From an uncultured Chloroflexota bacterium (lineage in GTDB: Bacteria > Chloroflexota > Anaerolineae > Anaerolineales > Villigracilaceae), in contig CAILWD010000128.1 in assembly GCA_903837815.1 (NCBI GenBank), positions 1 to 12,297 of the forward strand: a stretch of 12,297 nucleotides of DNA. Reading direction: 5' to 3'. This document shows, one piece after another, positions 1 to 7,081 of the stretch (positions are counted from its first letter, which is position 1; each line of letters begins with the position of its first letter). Under the pieces are notes generated by a model. That model saw nothing but the letters and a program-made list of their open reading frames with translations. It had not been told where the DNA came from and made no database searches. Position numbers and translations under genes: made by a program.

Positions 1-1
1 C

Positions 2-1051
2 CGCTATTTCTACGAGACCAGTCTCGATGCGGCGAAGGTTGCTTCGGTTTACACGCCCATCGTGGACATCCTCGGCGCGATTGCGACAGCGCTTGTGGTC
101 TACGTGGGCGGGACGGCGGTGCTGGGTGAGTCGATCACGCCCGGTGTGTTGATCGCCTTCGTCTTGTACGTGGATCGCTTCTTCGAGCCGATTCGCGACC
201 TGAGCCGCCGCTTCGACACGCTCCAGTCTACGATGGCGGGCGGCGAAAGAATTTTGGAATTACTCAACACGCCCGTCGAGGTTCGGGATGCGGAAAATGC
301 CGTCGAGATGAAACCCATCGTCGGCGGAGTCAAGTTCGAGAATGTCTCCTTCCACTATTCGGATGACCCAACCCTGGTCCTTGATCAGATCGACCTCGAA
401 GCGGAAGCAGGTCAGACGATGGCTTTGGTCGGCGAGACGGGCGCAGGGAAGACCACCATCGTCAAGTTGTTGACTCGCTTCCACGACCCAACTGACGGCT
501 GTGTGCGCGTGGACGGCGTTGACCTGCGGACAGTGACACAGGGTTCGCTGCGGCGGCAGATGGGCATGGTTTTGCAAGACCCGTTTTTGTTCAACGGCAC
601 GGTGAAGGAAAATATTTTGTTCGGGCGGCTGGACGCCAGCGACGAAGATGTGGTCGCGGCGGCGAAGGCGGTGGGCGCGCATGAGTTCATCGGCAACTTG
701 AAGGACGGTTATGAGACTTCGGTGGAAGAGGGCGGCGTTTTGCTCAGTGTGGGACAGCGGCAGTTGCTCTCGTTTGCCCGCGCCCTGCTGGCTGACCCGC
801 GCATCTTGATTTTGGACGAGGCCACTTCCTCGGTGGATATTCAAACCGAGCAGGTGATTCAAACCGCGCTAGGCAAACTGTTGAAGGGGCGCACATCCTT
901 TGTCATCGCGCACAGGTTGTCCACGATTACGAATGCGGATAAAATCGTTGTGATCGAGGATGGGAAGATTGCCGAGCAAGGCAGGCATGTCGAACTGCTG
1001 GCGCGGCAGGGAATTTATTACGAGTTGTACAAGACGGGTTTTCAGGAGTAA
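2..1051 (+). CDS. ABC transporter, fused permease/ATP-binding protein (5' end outside window)
   Basis: This is the C-terminal part of an exporter-type ABC protein. The frame is open to the left edge, so the start is missing; 349 residues are visible. Positions below count from the GTG at 62. The end of the membrane domain comes first, with hydrophobic helices at about residues 1-22 and 27-45, followed by a complete nucleotide-binding domain. That domain has Walker A GETGAGKT (124-131), a Q-loop at Q172, signature LSVGQ (228-232), Walker B ending in D252 with catalytic E253, a D-loop SSVD, and the switch histidine H284. All ATPase residues are therefore present. The signature has Val where LSGGQ has Gly, which is common in exporters. 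Such proteins work as homo- or heterodimers in the cytoplasmic membrane and move lipids, drugs or peptides outward. The substrate cannot be told from this piece. The partner, if any, would lie to the left. The next gene starts 3 bases after the stop. Confidence 0.93.
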   Translation, partial: RYFYETSLDAAKVASVYTPIVDILGAIATALVVYVGGTAVLGESITPGVLIAFVLYVDRFFEPIRDLSRRFDTLQSTMAGGERILELLNTPVEVRDAENAVEMKPIVGGVKFENVSFHYSDDPTLVLDQIDLEAEAGQTMALVGETGAGKTTIVKLLTRFHDPTDGCVRVDGVDLRTVTQGSLRRQMGMVLQDPFLFNGTVKENILFGRLDASDEDVVAAAKAVGAHEFIGNLKDGYETSVEEGGVLLSVGQRQLLSFARALLADPRILILDEATSSVDIQTEQVIQTALGKLLKGRTSFVIAHRLSTITNADKIVVIEDGKIAEQGRHVELLARQGIYYELYKTGFQE

Positions 1052-1054
1052 ACC

Positions 1055-1744
1055 ATGACCGACAAATCAAACGAGTTTTTGTATCGAATGTCCCGCCACC
1101 TGCGCCAGGAACTTGCCGACGTGCAAAAGTATGTCAACGACCTGTACAGCATCGAGGAGTTGGAGGATTACGTCGGCGTGAAGGATTCGCCCATCGAATA
1201 TATTCAGTCCGCGCTGGCTCCGTTGATCGGGCAGGTGAATGATTTTCAGGATTACGCCGAAACGGTGACAGGCAAAATGGAATTGGATTTGCTGGATGTG
1301 GACGTCCACGCCATGCTCGACGGCGTGATGGCGATTGCCGATCAATTGGCGGAAGCCAACCCCGCTGTGAGGCTCGAAGAGGACATCGAAGAAAATCTGC
1401 CGACCGTCGAAGGCGACCCAACCCGACTTTCACAGGCGCTTTTGAATTTGCTTCACAATGCCTTTAAGTTCACCGAAAAGGGAACCGTCACGCTGCGGGT
1501 GACGCGTGAGCCGAATAATATCCTGTTTGAAGTCCGCGACACGGGGATTGGCATCGCTGAAGAGAATCAGGAATTGATCTTCGAGCCGTTCGAAACCGTA
1601 CTCGAAGACAAGGACGACCCACGGCTTGGCTTTGGCATCGGCTTGAAAATCGTCGAGCACATCATCGACCTGCACGATGGCGAGACCTGGTTCGAGAGCA
1701 AGGCAGGGACGGGGAGTTCGTTCTTCTTTACTGTGCCGCTGTAG
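1055..1744 (+). CDS. Small cytosolic histidine-kinase-like ATPase, canonical phospho-His replaced
   Basis: A 229-residue protein with the core of a sensor histidine kinase and no membrane segment, sensor or receiver domain. Residues 8-80 resemble the dimerisation/phosphotransfer helices. The motif MSRHLRQEL (12-20) aligns with the usual MSHELRTPL, so Arg14 sits where the phosphorylated His should be, and His15 is shifted by one. The C-terminal HATPase_c domain looks intact: N box with N131 and N135, G1 box DTGIG (162-166), F box IFEPF, G2 box with G192/G194/G196, and a terminal GTGSSFFFTVPL. It should bind ATP, but whether it autophosphorylates is open. The ATG at 1055 follows an AGGAG (1044-1048) that overlaps the last codons of the ABC gene. 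The two genes are almost certainly co-transcribed and translationally coupled, so a role tied to the exporter is possible but unproven. No response regulator gene is visible. Confidence 0.85.
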   Translation: MTDKSNEFLYRMSRHLRQELADVQKYVNDLYSIEELEDYVGVKDSPIEYIQSALAPLIGQVNDFQDYAETVTGKMELDLLDVDVHAMLDGVMAIADQLAEANPAVRLEEDIEENLPTVEGDPTRLSQALLNLLHNAFKFTEKGTVTLRVTREPNNILFEVRDTGIGIAEENQELIFEPFETVLEDKDDPRLGFGIGLKIVEHIIDLHDGETWFESKAGTGSSFFFTVPL

Positions 1745-1829
1745 GCTGTCGCTCTCTTCGTTTTGCTCCTCTTTCGATTGGAGTAAATGGAAGGAGTTTG
1801 CGCGTAGCCCATTGCCTAGGACTGATTTT

Positions 1830-3038
1830 TCAAATGCTTAGTTCAGTTTCGATTGCCATTGCCACGGCTTCGCCACCGCCTAGACACAGGGAAGTGATTC
1901 CGCGCTTTAAGCCGCGGTCTTTCAGCGCGTAAATCAAAGTTGTCAGCACGCGCGTGCCGCTCGCCCCAAGCGGATGACCGAGGGCAATCGCCCCGCCGTT
2001 CACGTTGACCTTCCCCCAGTCCCAGCCCTGGTCGGCGAAGGCGTACCCGTCTGCGAGGACTTGGGCGGCGAAGGCTTCGTTGATTTCGATCAAATCCACA
2101 TCGGCAAAAGTCCAGCCGATTTTTTTCAGCAACTTTGAAATGGATTGGATGGGCGCGGCAAACAAATATTTAGACTCCGTTGAGAACTGCGCGTAGTCAA
2201 TAACATAAGCAATTGGCGGGAGGTTGTTTTTCTCTGCGTAGGCGCAGGATGCGACGAGGACCGCCGCCGCGCCATCGTTCATCGAGGAGGAGTTGCCGGG
2301 GGTCACTTTGCCGTCGGTCTTGAAGGCGGGTTTCAGTTGGGCAAGCGATTCAAGCGATATTTCCTTGCGCGGACCTTCGTCAGTTTCCAGGATGGTCACC
2401 TCGCCTTTTCGCCCTGTAATTTGGATGGGGGCAATTTCGGCTTTAAATTTCCCCGCTTCCTGTGCCGCTGTCGCTTTTTGATGAGAGCGGAGCGCGAAAT
2501 CGTCCATTGCCTCACGGCTGATCTTGTACTCGTCTGCGATAAATTCCGCCGCCATACCCATGCCCCAATTCTCGAACGGATCCCATAACCCATCGTGGAG
2601 CAGGGAGTCGACTAATTGCCTGTGGCCAAATTTCATCTCGCCCAACCGCCCGTTGACCAGATAGGGGGCGCGGCTCATGGATTCCATTCCGCCCGCTACA
2701 ATCAGGTCGGCATCCCTAGCGCAGATGGCTTGTGCCGCGAACATTACGGCTTTCAGCCCCGACCCGCAAACTTTGTTTATAGTGCTTGCGCCGACGCTGG
2801 CAGGCAGCCCGGCGAAGATTGCCGCCTGTCGCGCGGAAGCTTGTCCGCTGCCTGCTTGAACCACCTGCCCCATCAAAACTTCTTCGATTTCTTTGGGGTC
2901 AACCCCGGCGCGTTCCACCGCGGCTTGAATTGCTGCTGCGCCAAGTTTTACAGCAGGGATGGCGCTTAATCCGCCTTGAAATTTTCCAATCGGTGTCCGC
3001 GCCGCGCTCAGGATGACCGCTTTTCTTTCATTGCTCAT
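1830..3038 (-). CDS. Thiolase, acetyl-CoA C-acetyltransferase type
   Basis: A 402-residue thiolase of normal family length. It catalyses the reversible Claisen condensation of acyl-CoA units (2 acetyl-CoA to acetoacetyl-CoA, or the reverse cleavage) in the cytosol. All catalytic elements are visible: nucleophile Cys91 in KVCGSG, the NEAF loop (320-323), His355 in LGHPLGASG, and the second Cys385 in SLCLGGGE. The family includes AtoB/ThlA/PhaA and the beta-oxidation thiolase FadA. The sequence looks like the biosynthetic/degradative acetoacetyl-CoA type, but I cannot fix chain length or direction. I chose the ATG at 3038 because AAAGGAGG (3043-3050) lies 4 bases upstream and the protein begins in the family manner (KAVILSAARTPIGKF). 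An in-frame ATG 21 codons further up would place the SD inside the gene. It has its own promoter and sits behind the korB terminator, so it is probably a separate unit. No 3-hydroxyacyl-CoA dehydrogenase or phaC partner is in view. Confidence 0.95.
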   Translation of the reverse strand: MSNERKAVILSAARTPIGKFQGGLSAIPAVKLGAAAIQAAVERAGVDPKEIEEVLMGQVVQAGSGQASARQAAIFAGLPASVGASTINKVCGSGLKAVMFAAQAICARDADLIVAGGMESMSRAPYLVNGRLGEMKFGHRQLVDSLLHDGLWDPFENWGMGMAAEFIADEYKISREAMDDFALRSHQKATAAQEAGKFKAEIAPIQITGRKGEVTILETDEGPRKEISLESLAQLKPAFKTDGKVTPGNSSSMNDGAAAVLVASCAYAEKNNLPPIAYVIDYAQFSTESKYLFAAPIQSISKLLKKIGWTFADVDLIEINEAFAAQVLADGYAFADQGWDWGKVNVNGGAIALGHPLGASGTRVLTTLIYALKDRGLKRGITSLCLGGGEAVAMAIETELSI

Positions 3039-3048
3039 GGTTCCTCCT

Positions 3049-3069
3049 TTGACTGGTGAGTCAATTATA
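3049..3069 (-). promoter_or_regulatory. Thiolase -10 box and overlapping dyad (putative operator or RBS hairpin)
   Basis: On the minus strand a perfect TATAAT (3064-3069) lies about 26 bases upstream of the thiolase ATG, which predicts a start near 3057. No good -35 is present; the hexamer 17 bases up is GCCTTA. Immediately downstream is a perfect dyad, TTGACTNNNNAGTCAA (3049-3064), which covers the predicted start and touches the SD (3043-3050). It could bind a repressor, or fold in the mRNA and limit access to the SD. The -10 is directly seen; its function is inferred. Confidence 0.5.
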
Positions 3070-3167
3070 AAGCAATGAGAAAAACATAAGGCGAGTTGCA
3101 AACCATGACTGTAGCAAAGCCAGTCTGACAGATCAAGGCAAGGGCAAGATAATTCGAGTAAATAAGG

Positions 3168-3204
3168 AAGAGCGTGAAACTGCTGCGGGCAATTCCACGC
3201 TCTT
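3168..3204 (-). terminator. Hairpin terminator after korB
   Basis: AAGAGCGTG (3168-3176) and CACGCTCTT (3196-3204) form a perfect 9-bp stem with a 19-base loop, 28 bases past the korB stop. Two more A-T pairs can form inside after one mismatch. Downstream in the minus direction comes CCTTATTTACTC, which is T-rich but not a clean T run. It is therefore a weak or Rho-assisted terminator that separates the GntR-kor unit from the thiolase. Confidence 0.6.
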
Positions 3205-3232
3205 GACTTGCAACCTTCGACTTTCGACCGCC

Positions 3233-4288
3233 TTAGAACATCAATGCATTCACCTTGTCGATCATTGCCCGTTCAGGACGCAGGTCGGATTCAGTGAGGC
3301 GGTTAAGTGGAGTATCCACCAGATTGTACATATCAGTCAGGGCAGGTTTGGAGGTGTCTACGTAGAGCAAACCGGTCACCATCCAGCCATTTTGCTGCGC
3401 TTCCTCCATCACGCGCAGAGCCTCGAAGCGGTCGGTTGGATCATAACCTTTTTCAAGATTCTTCAGGATGACCACCGAGCCATCATGCATCGCAACTTCG
3501 CGCACTTCACCTTCTTCCATTTCACGTTCGAGGACAATCTCATTGCGCGGCGCGATATAGGAGATTTCGTGCAGGGGTTCTTCGTGGTCTTTGCCCCACG
3601 AGTAGGAATGGAAGGCATTTTCCTGATTGTTGAACGTCACGCACGGGCTGATGATGTCCAGCACGGCAATGCCTTTGTGCGCGAGCGCCGCCTTGAGAAG
3701 TTCCTTCACCTGTTTGGCGTTGCCGGCAAAGGAGCGGGCAATAAAGGTTGCGTTCGAGATAAAGGCTTCCATGCAGATATCGACAGGCATGTAGATATTC
3801 TGCCCCTGCTTCTTCAGTTCCAGACCTTTCTCGGCAGTGGCGGAAAATTGACCCTTGGTCAAACCATATACCCCGTTGTTCTCGACGATATAGAGCATGT
3901 TCACGTTGCGGCGCATGACGTGCTTGAATTGCCCCATGCCGATACTTGCAGAGTCGCCATCACCGGAGACGCCGATTCCTTTGAGGCTTTGATCTCCAAA
4001 CAAGGCGCCGGTTGCGATTGCAGGCATACGTCCATGCAGACTGTTAAAGCCGAATGAGCGATTTAGAAAGTAGGTCGGTGACTTGGACGAACAACCAATG
4101 CCGCTGAATTTAACGATGGTTTCGGGCACAACATTCATTTCATACAACGCACCCACGATCTGGTTCGAGATCGAGTTGTGTCCGCAGCCCTGACAAAGGG
4201 TGGTTGGCGCTCCGCGATAATCGTTTTTCGAAAGACCGGCGAGGTTCACGCTTGTAGTTGCTCCAGCCATGGGAAGAGTTTCAGTCAT
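3233..4288 (-). CDS. korB: 2-oxoacid:ferredoxin oxidoreductase, beta subunit
   Basis: A 351-residue beta subunit of a two-subunit 2-oxoacid:ferredoxin oxidoreductase. With KorA it decarboxylates a 2-oxoacid and CoA to acyl-CoA and CO2, passing electrons to ferredoxin; the reaction can run backward. The thiamine-diphosphate/Mg site is seen as GDGD (109-112) plus NN (137-138) and the following YGLTKGQ. Four cysteines match the spacing of the [4Fe-4S] ligands of archaeal two-subunit enzymes: C32 and C35 in CQGCGHN, C66 in GIGCSS, and C216 in SPCVTFN. No separate ferredoxin domain is present. The ATG at 4288 has AAGGAG 9 bases upstream (4298-4303), and 21 bases separate it from the korA stop, so the two form an operon. 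The substrate (2-oxoglutarate, pyruvate or branched-chain 2-oxoacid) cannot be decided from sequence alone; the symbol is for the family. Confidence 0.93.
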   Translation of the reverse strand: MTETLPMAGATTSVNLAGLSKNDYRGAPTTLCQGCGHNSISNQIVGALYEMNVVPETIVKFSGIGCSSKSPTYFLNRSFGFNSLHGRMPAIATGALFGDQSLKGIGVSGDGDSASIGMGQFKHVMRRNVNMLYIVENNGVYGLTKGQFSATAEKGLELKKQGQNIYMPVDICMEAFISNATFIARSFAGNAKQVKELLKAALAHKGIAVLDIISPCVTFNNQENAFHSYSWGKDHEEPLHEISYIAPRNEIVLEREMEEGEVREVAMHDGSVVILKNLEKGYDPTDRFEALRVMEEAQQNGWMVTGLLYVDTSKPALTDMYNLVDTPLNRLTESDLRPERAMIDKVNALMF

Positions 4289-4309
4289 GATTTATTACTC
4301 CTTGTCCTT

Positions 4310-6253
4310 TTACTTTCGCTTTGCCTTAGACTTGACGACTACGGTCTTTTTCTTTGCCGACGGTTTTACCGTCTTCTTCGGGCTCGCTGCCTTCTTCTTA
4401 GCGGGCGCCGATTTCTGTTTCCGGCTTGCCAATTTTCCGCTACCCGCAAGTTCCTTCCCGCCATCTTCATATTTTTCCAGAATACCATCCAGGATCCACT
4501 TCGCCGAGGCGGGCAGACCGTCACCGACAGCCACTGACTCGAACTTTATGGCAAATTGCGGATATTCGACCTTGAGGATTTGATCCATCTGCCCGTCGCG
4601 GTTCATTTCCACCACGAATATTTGGTCGTGCTTCTTCAGGAAAGAATCCACATCTTTTGTAAAAGGAAGGGCGCGGACCCGCAGGAAGTCCGATTTGATT
4701 CCATGATCTCTGTTCAACAGGTATTGCGCCTCGACCACTGCCGCCTCGGTTGAGCCGTAGGCGATGATGCCCACCGTAGCGCCTTTCATCTTGTGAAGTT
4801 GCGGCGCTGGGACATATTGCTTGGCGGTTTCCTGCTTCTTCTTCAACCGTTCCATGTTTGCCGTGTAGACCGGGGCTTCTTCGCTGTATTTGGCATACTC
4901 ATCATGTCCGGTGCCGCGCGTCAGGTATGCGCTAAGCGGGTGCCGATTCCCTGCAAATGTGCGATAACCGATGCCGTCGCCGTCCTTGTCCAGGTAACGC
5001 CCCCAATTGCCCTTCAGTTCTTCGAGGTCTTTTTCGAACAAAACTTTGCCGCGATCCATGGGAGTGTCGGGATATTGGAAGGCTTTACTCATCCACTGGT
5101 TCATGCCCATGTCGAGGTCGCTAAGCACAAACACGGGAGTTTGAATTCGCTCGGCGATGTCGAGAGATTTCCAGCCAAACTCAAAGCATTCATACACGTC
5201 GCCAGGCAAAAGGATGACGGATTGGGAATCTCCGTGACCGAGGAAATAGGTGAAGGTCAGGTCGCCTTGCGATGTGCGCGTAGGCAGTCCGGTGCTGGGG
5301 CCAATGCGTTGCACGTCCCAAATCACCACAGGAACCTCCGCGTAGTACGCCAGCCCCGCGAACTCGGTCATGAGTGAGAGGCCCGGCCCCGAGGTGGAAG
5401 TCATCGAGCGTAAGCCAGCCCAACCTGCTCCAACCGTCATGCCCAATGCGGCAAGTTCATCCTCGGTCTGGACTACAGCATAAGTGTGTTTTCCATCTTC
5501 CCGCTGACGGAGTTGGGGCAGGTATTCGTTGAGCGCTTCTGCCAGGGAGGTGGCGGGGGTGATGGGATACCACGCCGCAAACTGCAACCCACCGAAGATG
5601 GAACCGAGCGCGGCGGCTGTGTTTCCGTCTGCCATGATCATTCCCTCGGTCTTGTTCATGCGTTCGATGTAGAACGGGTCTTTCTTATCAAGATTGGCTT
5701 TCGCCCACTCAGCCCCAGCCTTGACGGCGTTGAAGTTCATATCGATTGGTTTTTGCTTGCCCTTGAAGTGAAAGGTCAACGCGGAGAGGATGACATCCAT
5801 ATCGAGGCTGATCATCTGTGCCAGCACGCCCACGTAAACCATGTTGCTCACCAGGTCGCGGTAATTGGTTGGGATGCCTGCATCGGCGCGGATGATGGCT
5901 TTGACCGGCATTGGGTAGATGGCGATGTCGGTGCGGTTGATGGGCAGCTTGATGTCGTCCGCGTAGTAGAAGGCTCCGCCGGGTGTTACCGAAGCCAGGT
6001 CACGGGTAAAGGACGCGGGGTTGATTGCAATTACGATGTCGCGCCGCTCGTGGTGGGCGATAAATCCATCCTTGTTGGCGCGGATGGTGTACCAGGTAGG
6101 CAATCCCTGAATGTTGGAGGGGAAGAGGTTTTTGCCCGAAACAGGGACACCCATCTTGAAGATGGTGCGCAGGATGGTGTTGTTGGCAGTGGAACTACCT
6201 GAACCGTTAACTGTGCCAACAGTGATCGAGAAATCATTGATGATTTTATTCAT
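4310..6253 (-). CDS. korA: 2-oxoacid:ferredoxin oxidoreductase, fused gamma-alpha subunit with Lys-rich tail
   Basis: A 647-residue large subunit of the KorAB enzyme. The gamma domain comes first (about 1-190; it starts VGTVNGSGSSTANNTI and contains SGKNLFPSNIQGLPTWY). The alpha pyrimidine-binding domain follows (about 200-400), with YPITPATSLAE (229-239) and the substrate-loop region RIGPSTGLPTRTSQGD (316-331). A transketolase-C-like domain (about 488-590) completes the family fold. After residue 601 comes an unusual tail of about 45 residues without a single acidic residue and rich in Lys, Ala, Pro and Ser (18 Lys/Arg among 607-647). This is not part of the known enzyme fold and resembles histone-H1-like tails. 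The ATG at 6253 has AAGGAG 4 bases upstream (6258-6263), 15 bases after the GntR stop, so it is in the regulator's operon. Gamma-alpha fusion is typical of archaeal and several bacterial two-subunit enzymes. Confidence 0.93.
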   Translation of the reverse strand: MNKIINDFSITVGTVNGSGSSTANNTILRTIFKMGVPVSGKNLFPSNIQGLPTWYTIRANKDGFIAHHERRDIVIAINPASFTRDLASVTPGGAFYYADDIKLPINRTDIAIYPMPVKAIIRADAGIPTNYRDLVSNMVYVGVLAQMISLDMDVILSALTFHFKGKQKPIDMNFNAVKAGAEWAKANLDKKDPFYIERMNKTEGMIMADGNTAAALGSIFGGLQFAAWYPITPATSLAEALNEYLPQLRQREDGKHTYAVVQTEDELAALGMTVGAGWAGLRSMTSTSGPGLSLMTEFAGLAYYAEVPVVIWDVQRIGPSTGLPTRTSQGDLTFTYFLGHGDSQSVILLPGDVYECFEFGWKSLDIAERIQTPVFVLSDLDMGMNQWMSKAFQYPDTPMDRGKVLFEKDLEELKGNWGRYLDKDGDGIGYRTFAGNRHPLSAYLTRGTGHDEYAKYSEEAPVYTANMERLKKKQETAKQYVPAPQLHKMKGATVGIIAYGSTEAAVVEAQYLLNRDHGIKSDFLRVRALPFTKDVDSFLKKHDQIFVVEMNRDGQMDQILKVEYPQFAIKFESVAVGDGLPASAKWILDGILEKYEDGGKELAGSGKLASRKQKSAPAKKKAASPKKTVKPSAKKKTVVVKSKAKRK

Positions 6254-6268
6254 GAGACTCCTTGTTTT

Positions 6269-6946
6269 TTATAACGGGCGGGGCGCAAATAGGTCGATGT
6301 GAGTCATCAGAGCCTTGCGTCCAGCCGCGTAGTTACCGTTGCAGATGCTGTGAACCATCGTTTTGTGATAGTCCCAAACTGTTTCGAGGTAGTCCACGCC
6401 ACCGGCGTACATGTTTAGCCCCACGGCTTCGTAGGCATCCCAATATGCCTCCAGCAGCCCCATGACAAAGGGATTGTCGAGGCGGCAGTAGATCAAAAGG
6501 TGCAGCCTGCGGTGCTCTTCGTGCGGGACTTGAATCGGATCGCCGCGCAGTTTTTCGAATGCGGTCGCGATGATGTTTTGCAGTTCGTTCTTGTCCTCCC
6601 CGGTTAGCAGGGCGACTGCCTCATCCCAGTACATGACTTCGATATGGGTGCGTAGTTCGGAATATTTTTGGAAATACCCCTGGTTGAGTGTCAGCGCGTA
6701 GCTTAGGCTTTGTTTGACGGCTGGCGCGAAGGAATAGGGCAGGCGTCTCGTCCCGGTGCGCGGGCGGACTTCGACCAGCCCAAGCGCGCGCGCCACTTCG
6801 AGCTGTTCACGCAAGCCTGCAACGCTGATATGAAGTTCCTGGCTTAGCTTGCTCAGCGTGGGCAGGTTGGTCTCGGCTTCCGGGTGCAAAGCCAGGTAAC
6901 GGAGGAATTCAGAAATTTCAGGGGATGTACGGTCTCGTAGGTTCAT
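6269..6946 (-). CDS. GntR-family (FadR/FCD-type) transcription regulator
   Basis: A 225-residue regulator. The N-terminal part (about 8-70) looks like a winged helix: LPTLSKLSQELHISVAGLREQLEVARALGLVEVRP fits helix-turn-helix plus wing when read in pieces (28-62). The remainder is all-helical and matches the FCD ligand-binding fold. H149, H194 and H216 occupy the spacing of FCD metal-ligand histidines (22 residues between the last two), so a metal-bound carboxylate such as a 2-oxoacid or other organic acid is a reasonable effector. It is the first gene of a unit with korA and korB (15-base gap), so it most likely controls those genes and itself. A consensus promoter and a palindrome over the start site lie just upstream. 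The leader is only about 23 bases and has no clear SD, unlike every neighbour, so the regulator may be translated weakly. Exact effector and mode (repressor or activator) are inferred. Confidence 0.85.
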   Translation of the reverse strand: MNLRDRTSPEISEFLRYLALHPEAETNLPTLSKLSQELHISVAGLREQLEVARALGLVEVRPRTGTRRLPYSFAPAVKQSLSYALTLNQGYFQKYSELRTHIEVMYWDEAVALLTGEDKNELQNIIATAFEKLRGDPIQVPHEEHRRLHLLIYCRLDNPFVMGLLEAYWDAYEAVGLNMYAGGVDYLETVWDYHKTMVHSICNGNYAAGRKALMTHIDLFAPRPL

Positions 6947-6957
6947 GCAGTTATCCG

Positions 6958-6972
6958 ATTAATCAGATTAAT
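6958..6972. promoter_or_regulatory. 15-bp palindromic operator, probable GntR autoregulatory site
   Basis: ATTAATC-A-GATTAAT is a perfect palindrome around position 6965. It begins 3 bases downstream of the -10 box and covers the predicted transcription start (about 6969). A repressor there would block the whole GntR-korA-korB unit. A second, smaller palindrome, GATTAATC (6957-6964), overlaps it. Binding by the adjacent regulator is inferred from position. Confidence 0.6.
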
Positions 6973-6975
6973 ATG

Positions 6976-7004
6976 ATTTTACGCCGACAGGCAAAGAAAG
7001 TCAA
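6976..7004 (-). promoter_or_regulatory. Sigma-70-type promoter of GntR-korA-korB
   Basis: On the minus strand, -35 TTGACT (6999-7004) and -10 TAAAAT (6976-6981) are separated by exactly 17 bases, each one base off consensus. The predicted start is near 6969, about 23 bases before the GntR ATG. It lies directly behind the hisD terminator, so this is an independent transcription unit. Confidence 0.75.
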
Positions 7005-7016
7005 GAGGAAAGAGAA

Positions 7017-7054
7017 AACTCCTTCAAACGGAAGTCATTTTGTTTGAAGGAGTT
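7017..7054 (-). terminator. Intrinsic terminator after hisD
   Basis: A perfect 13-bp stem, AACTCCTTCAAAC (7017-7029) and GTTTGAAGGAGTT (7042-7054), with a 12-base loop, begins 27 bases after the hisD stop. In the minus direction it is followed by TTTTCTCTTTCC, a T-rich tract. Confidence 0.85.
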
Positions 7055-7081
7055 CCTGATTTTTCGAATTCCACCGACGAT

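Noticed and set aside
62..64. GTG as start of the ABC transporter gene
   Set aside because: The frame is open to the left edge with sensible residues upstream, and half of the membrane domain would be missing. The gene simply begins outside the window.
1766..1783. Hairpin CTCC...GGAG between the convergent histidine kinase and thiolase genes
   Set aside because: Only 4 bp with a 10-base loop and no T run. I see no clear terminator for either gene in 1745-1829.
3039..3101. Longer thiolase start at 3101
   Set aside because: The 21 extra codons run through the TATAAT box, the dyad and the SD, and the family start matches 3038.
3203..4057. 284-codon open frame on the plus strand opposite korB
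   Set aside because: Antisense shadow of a well-supported gene. Its translation shows no family motif.
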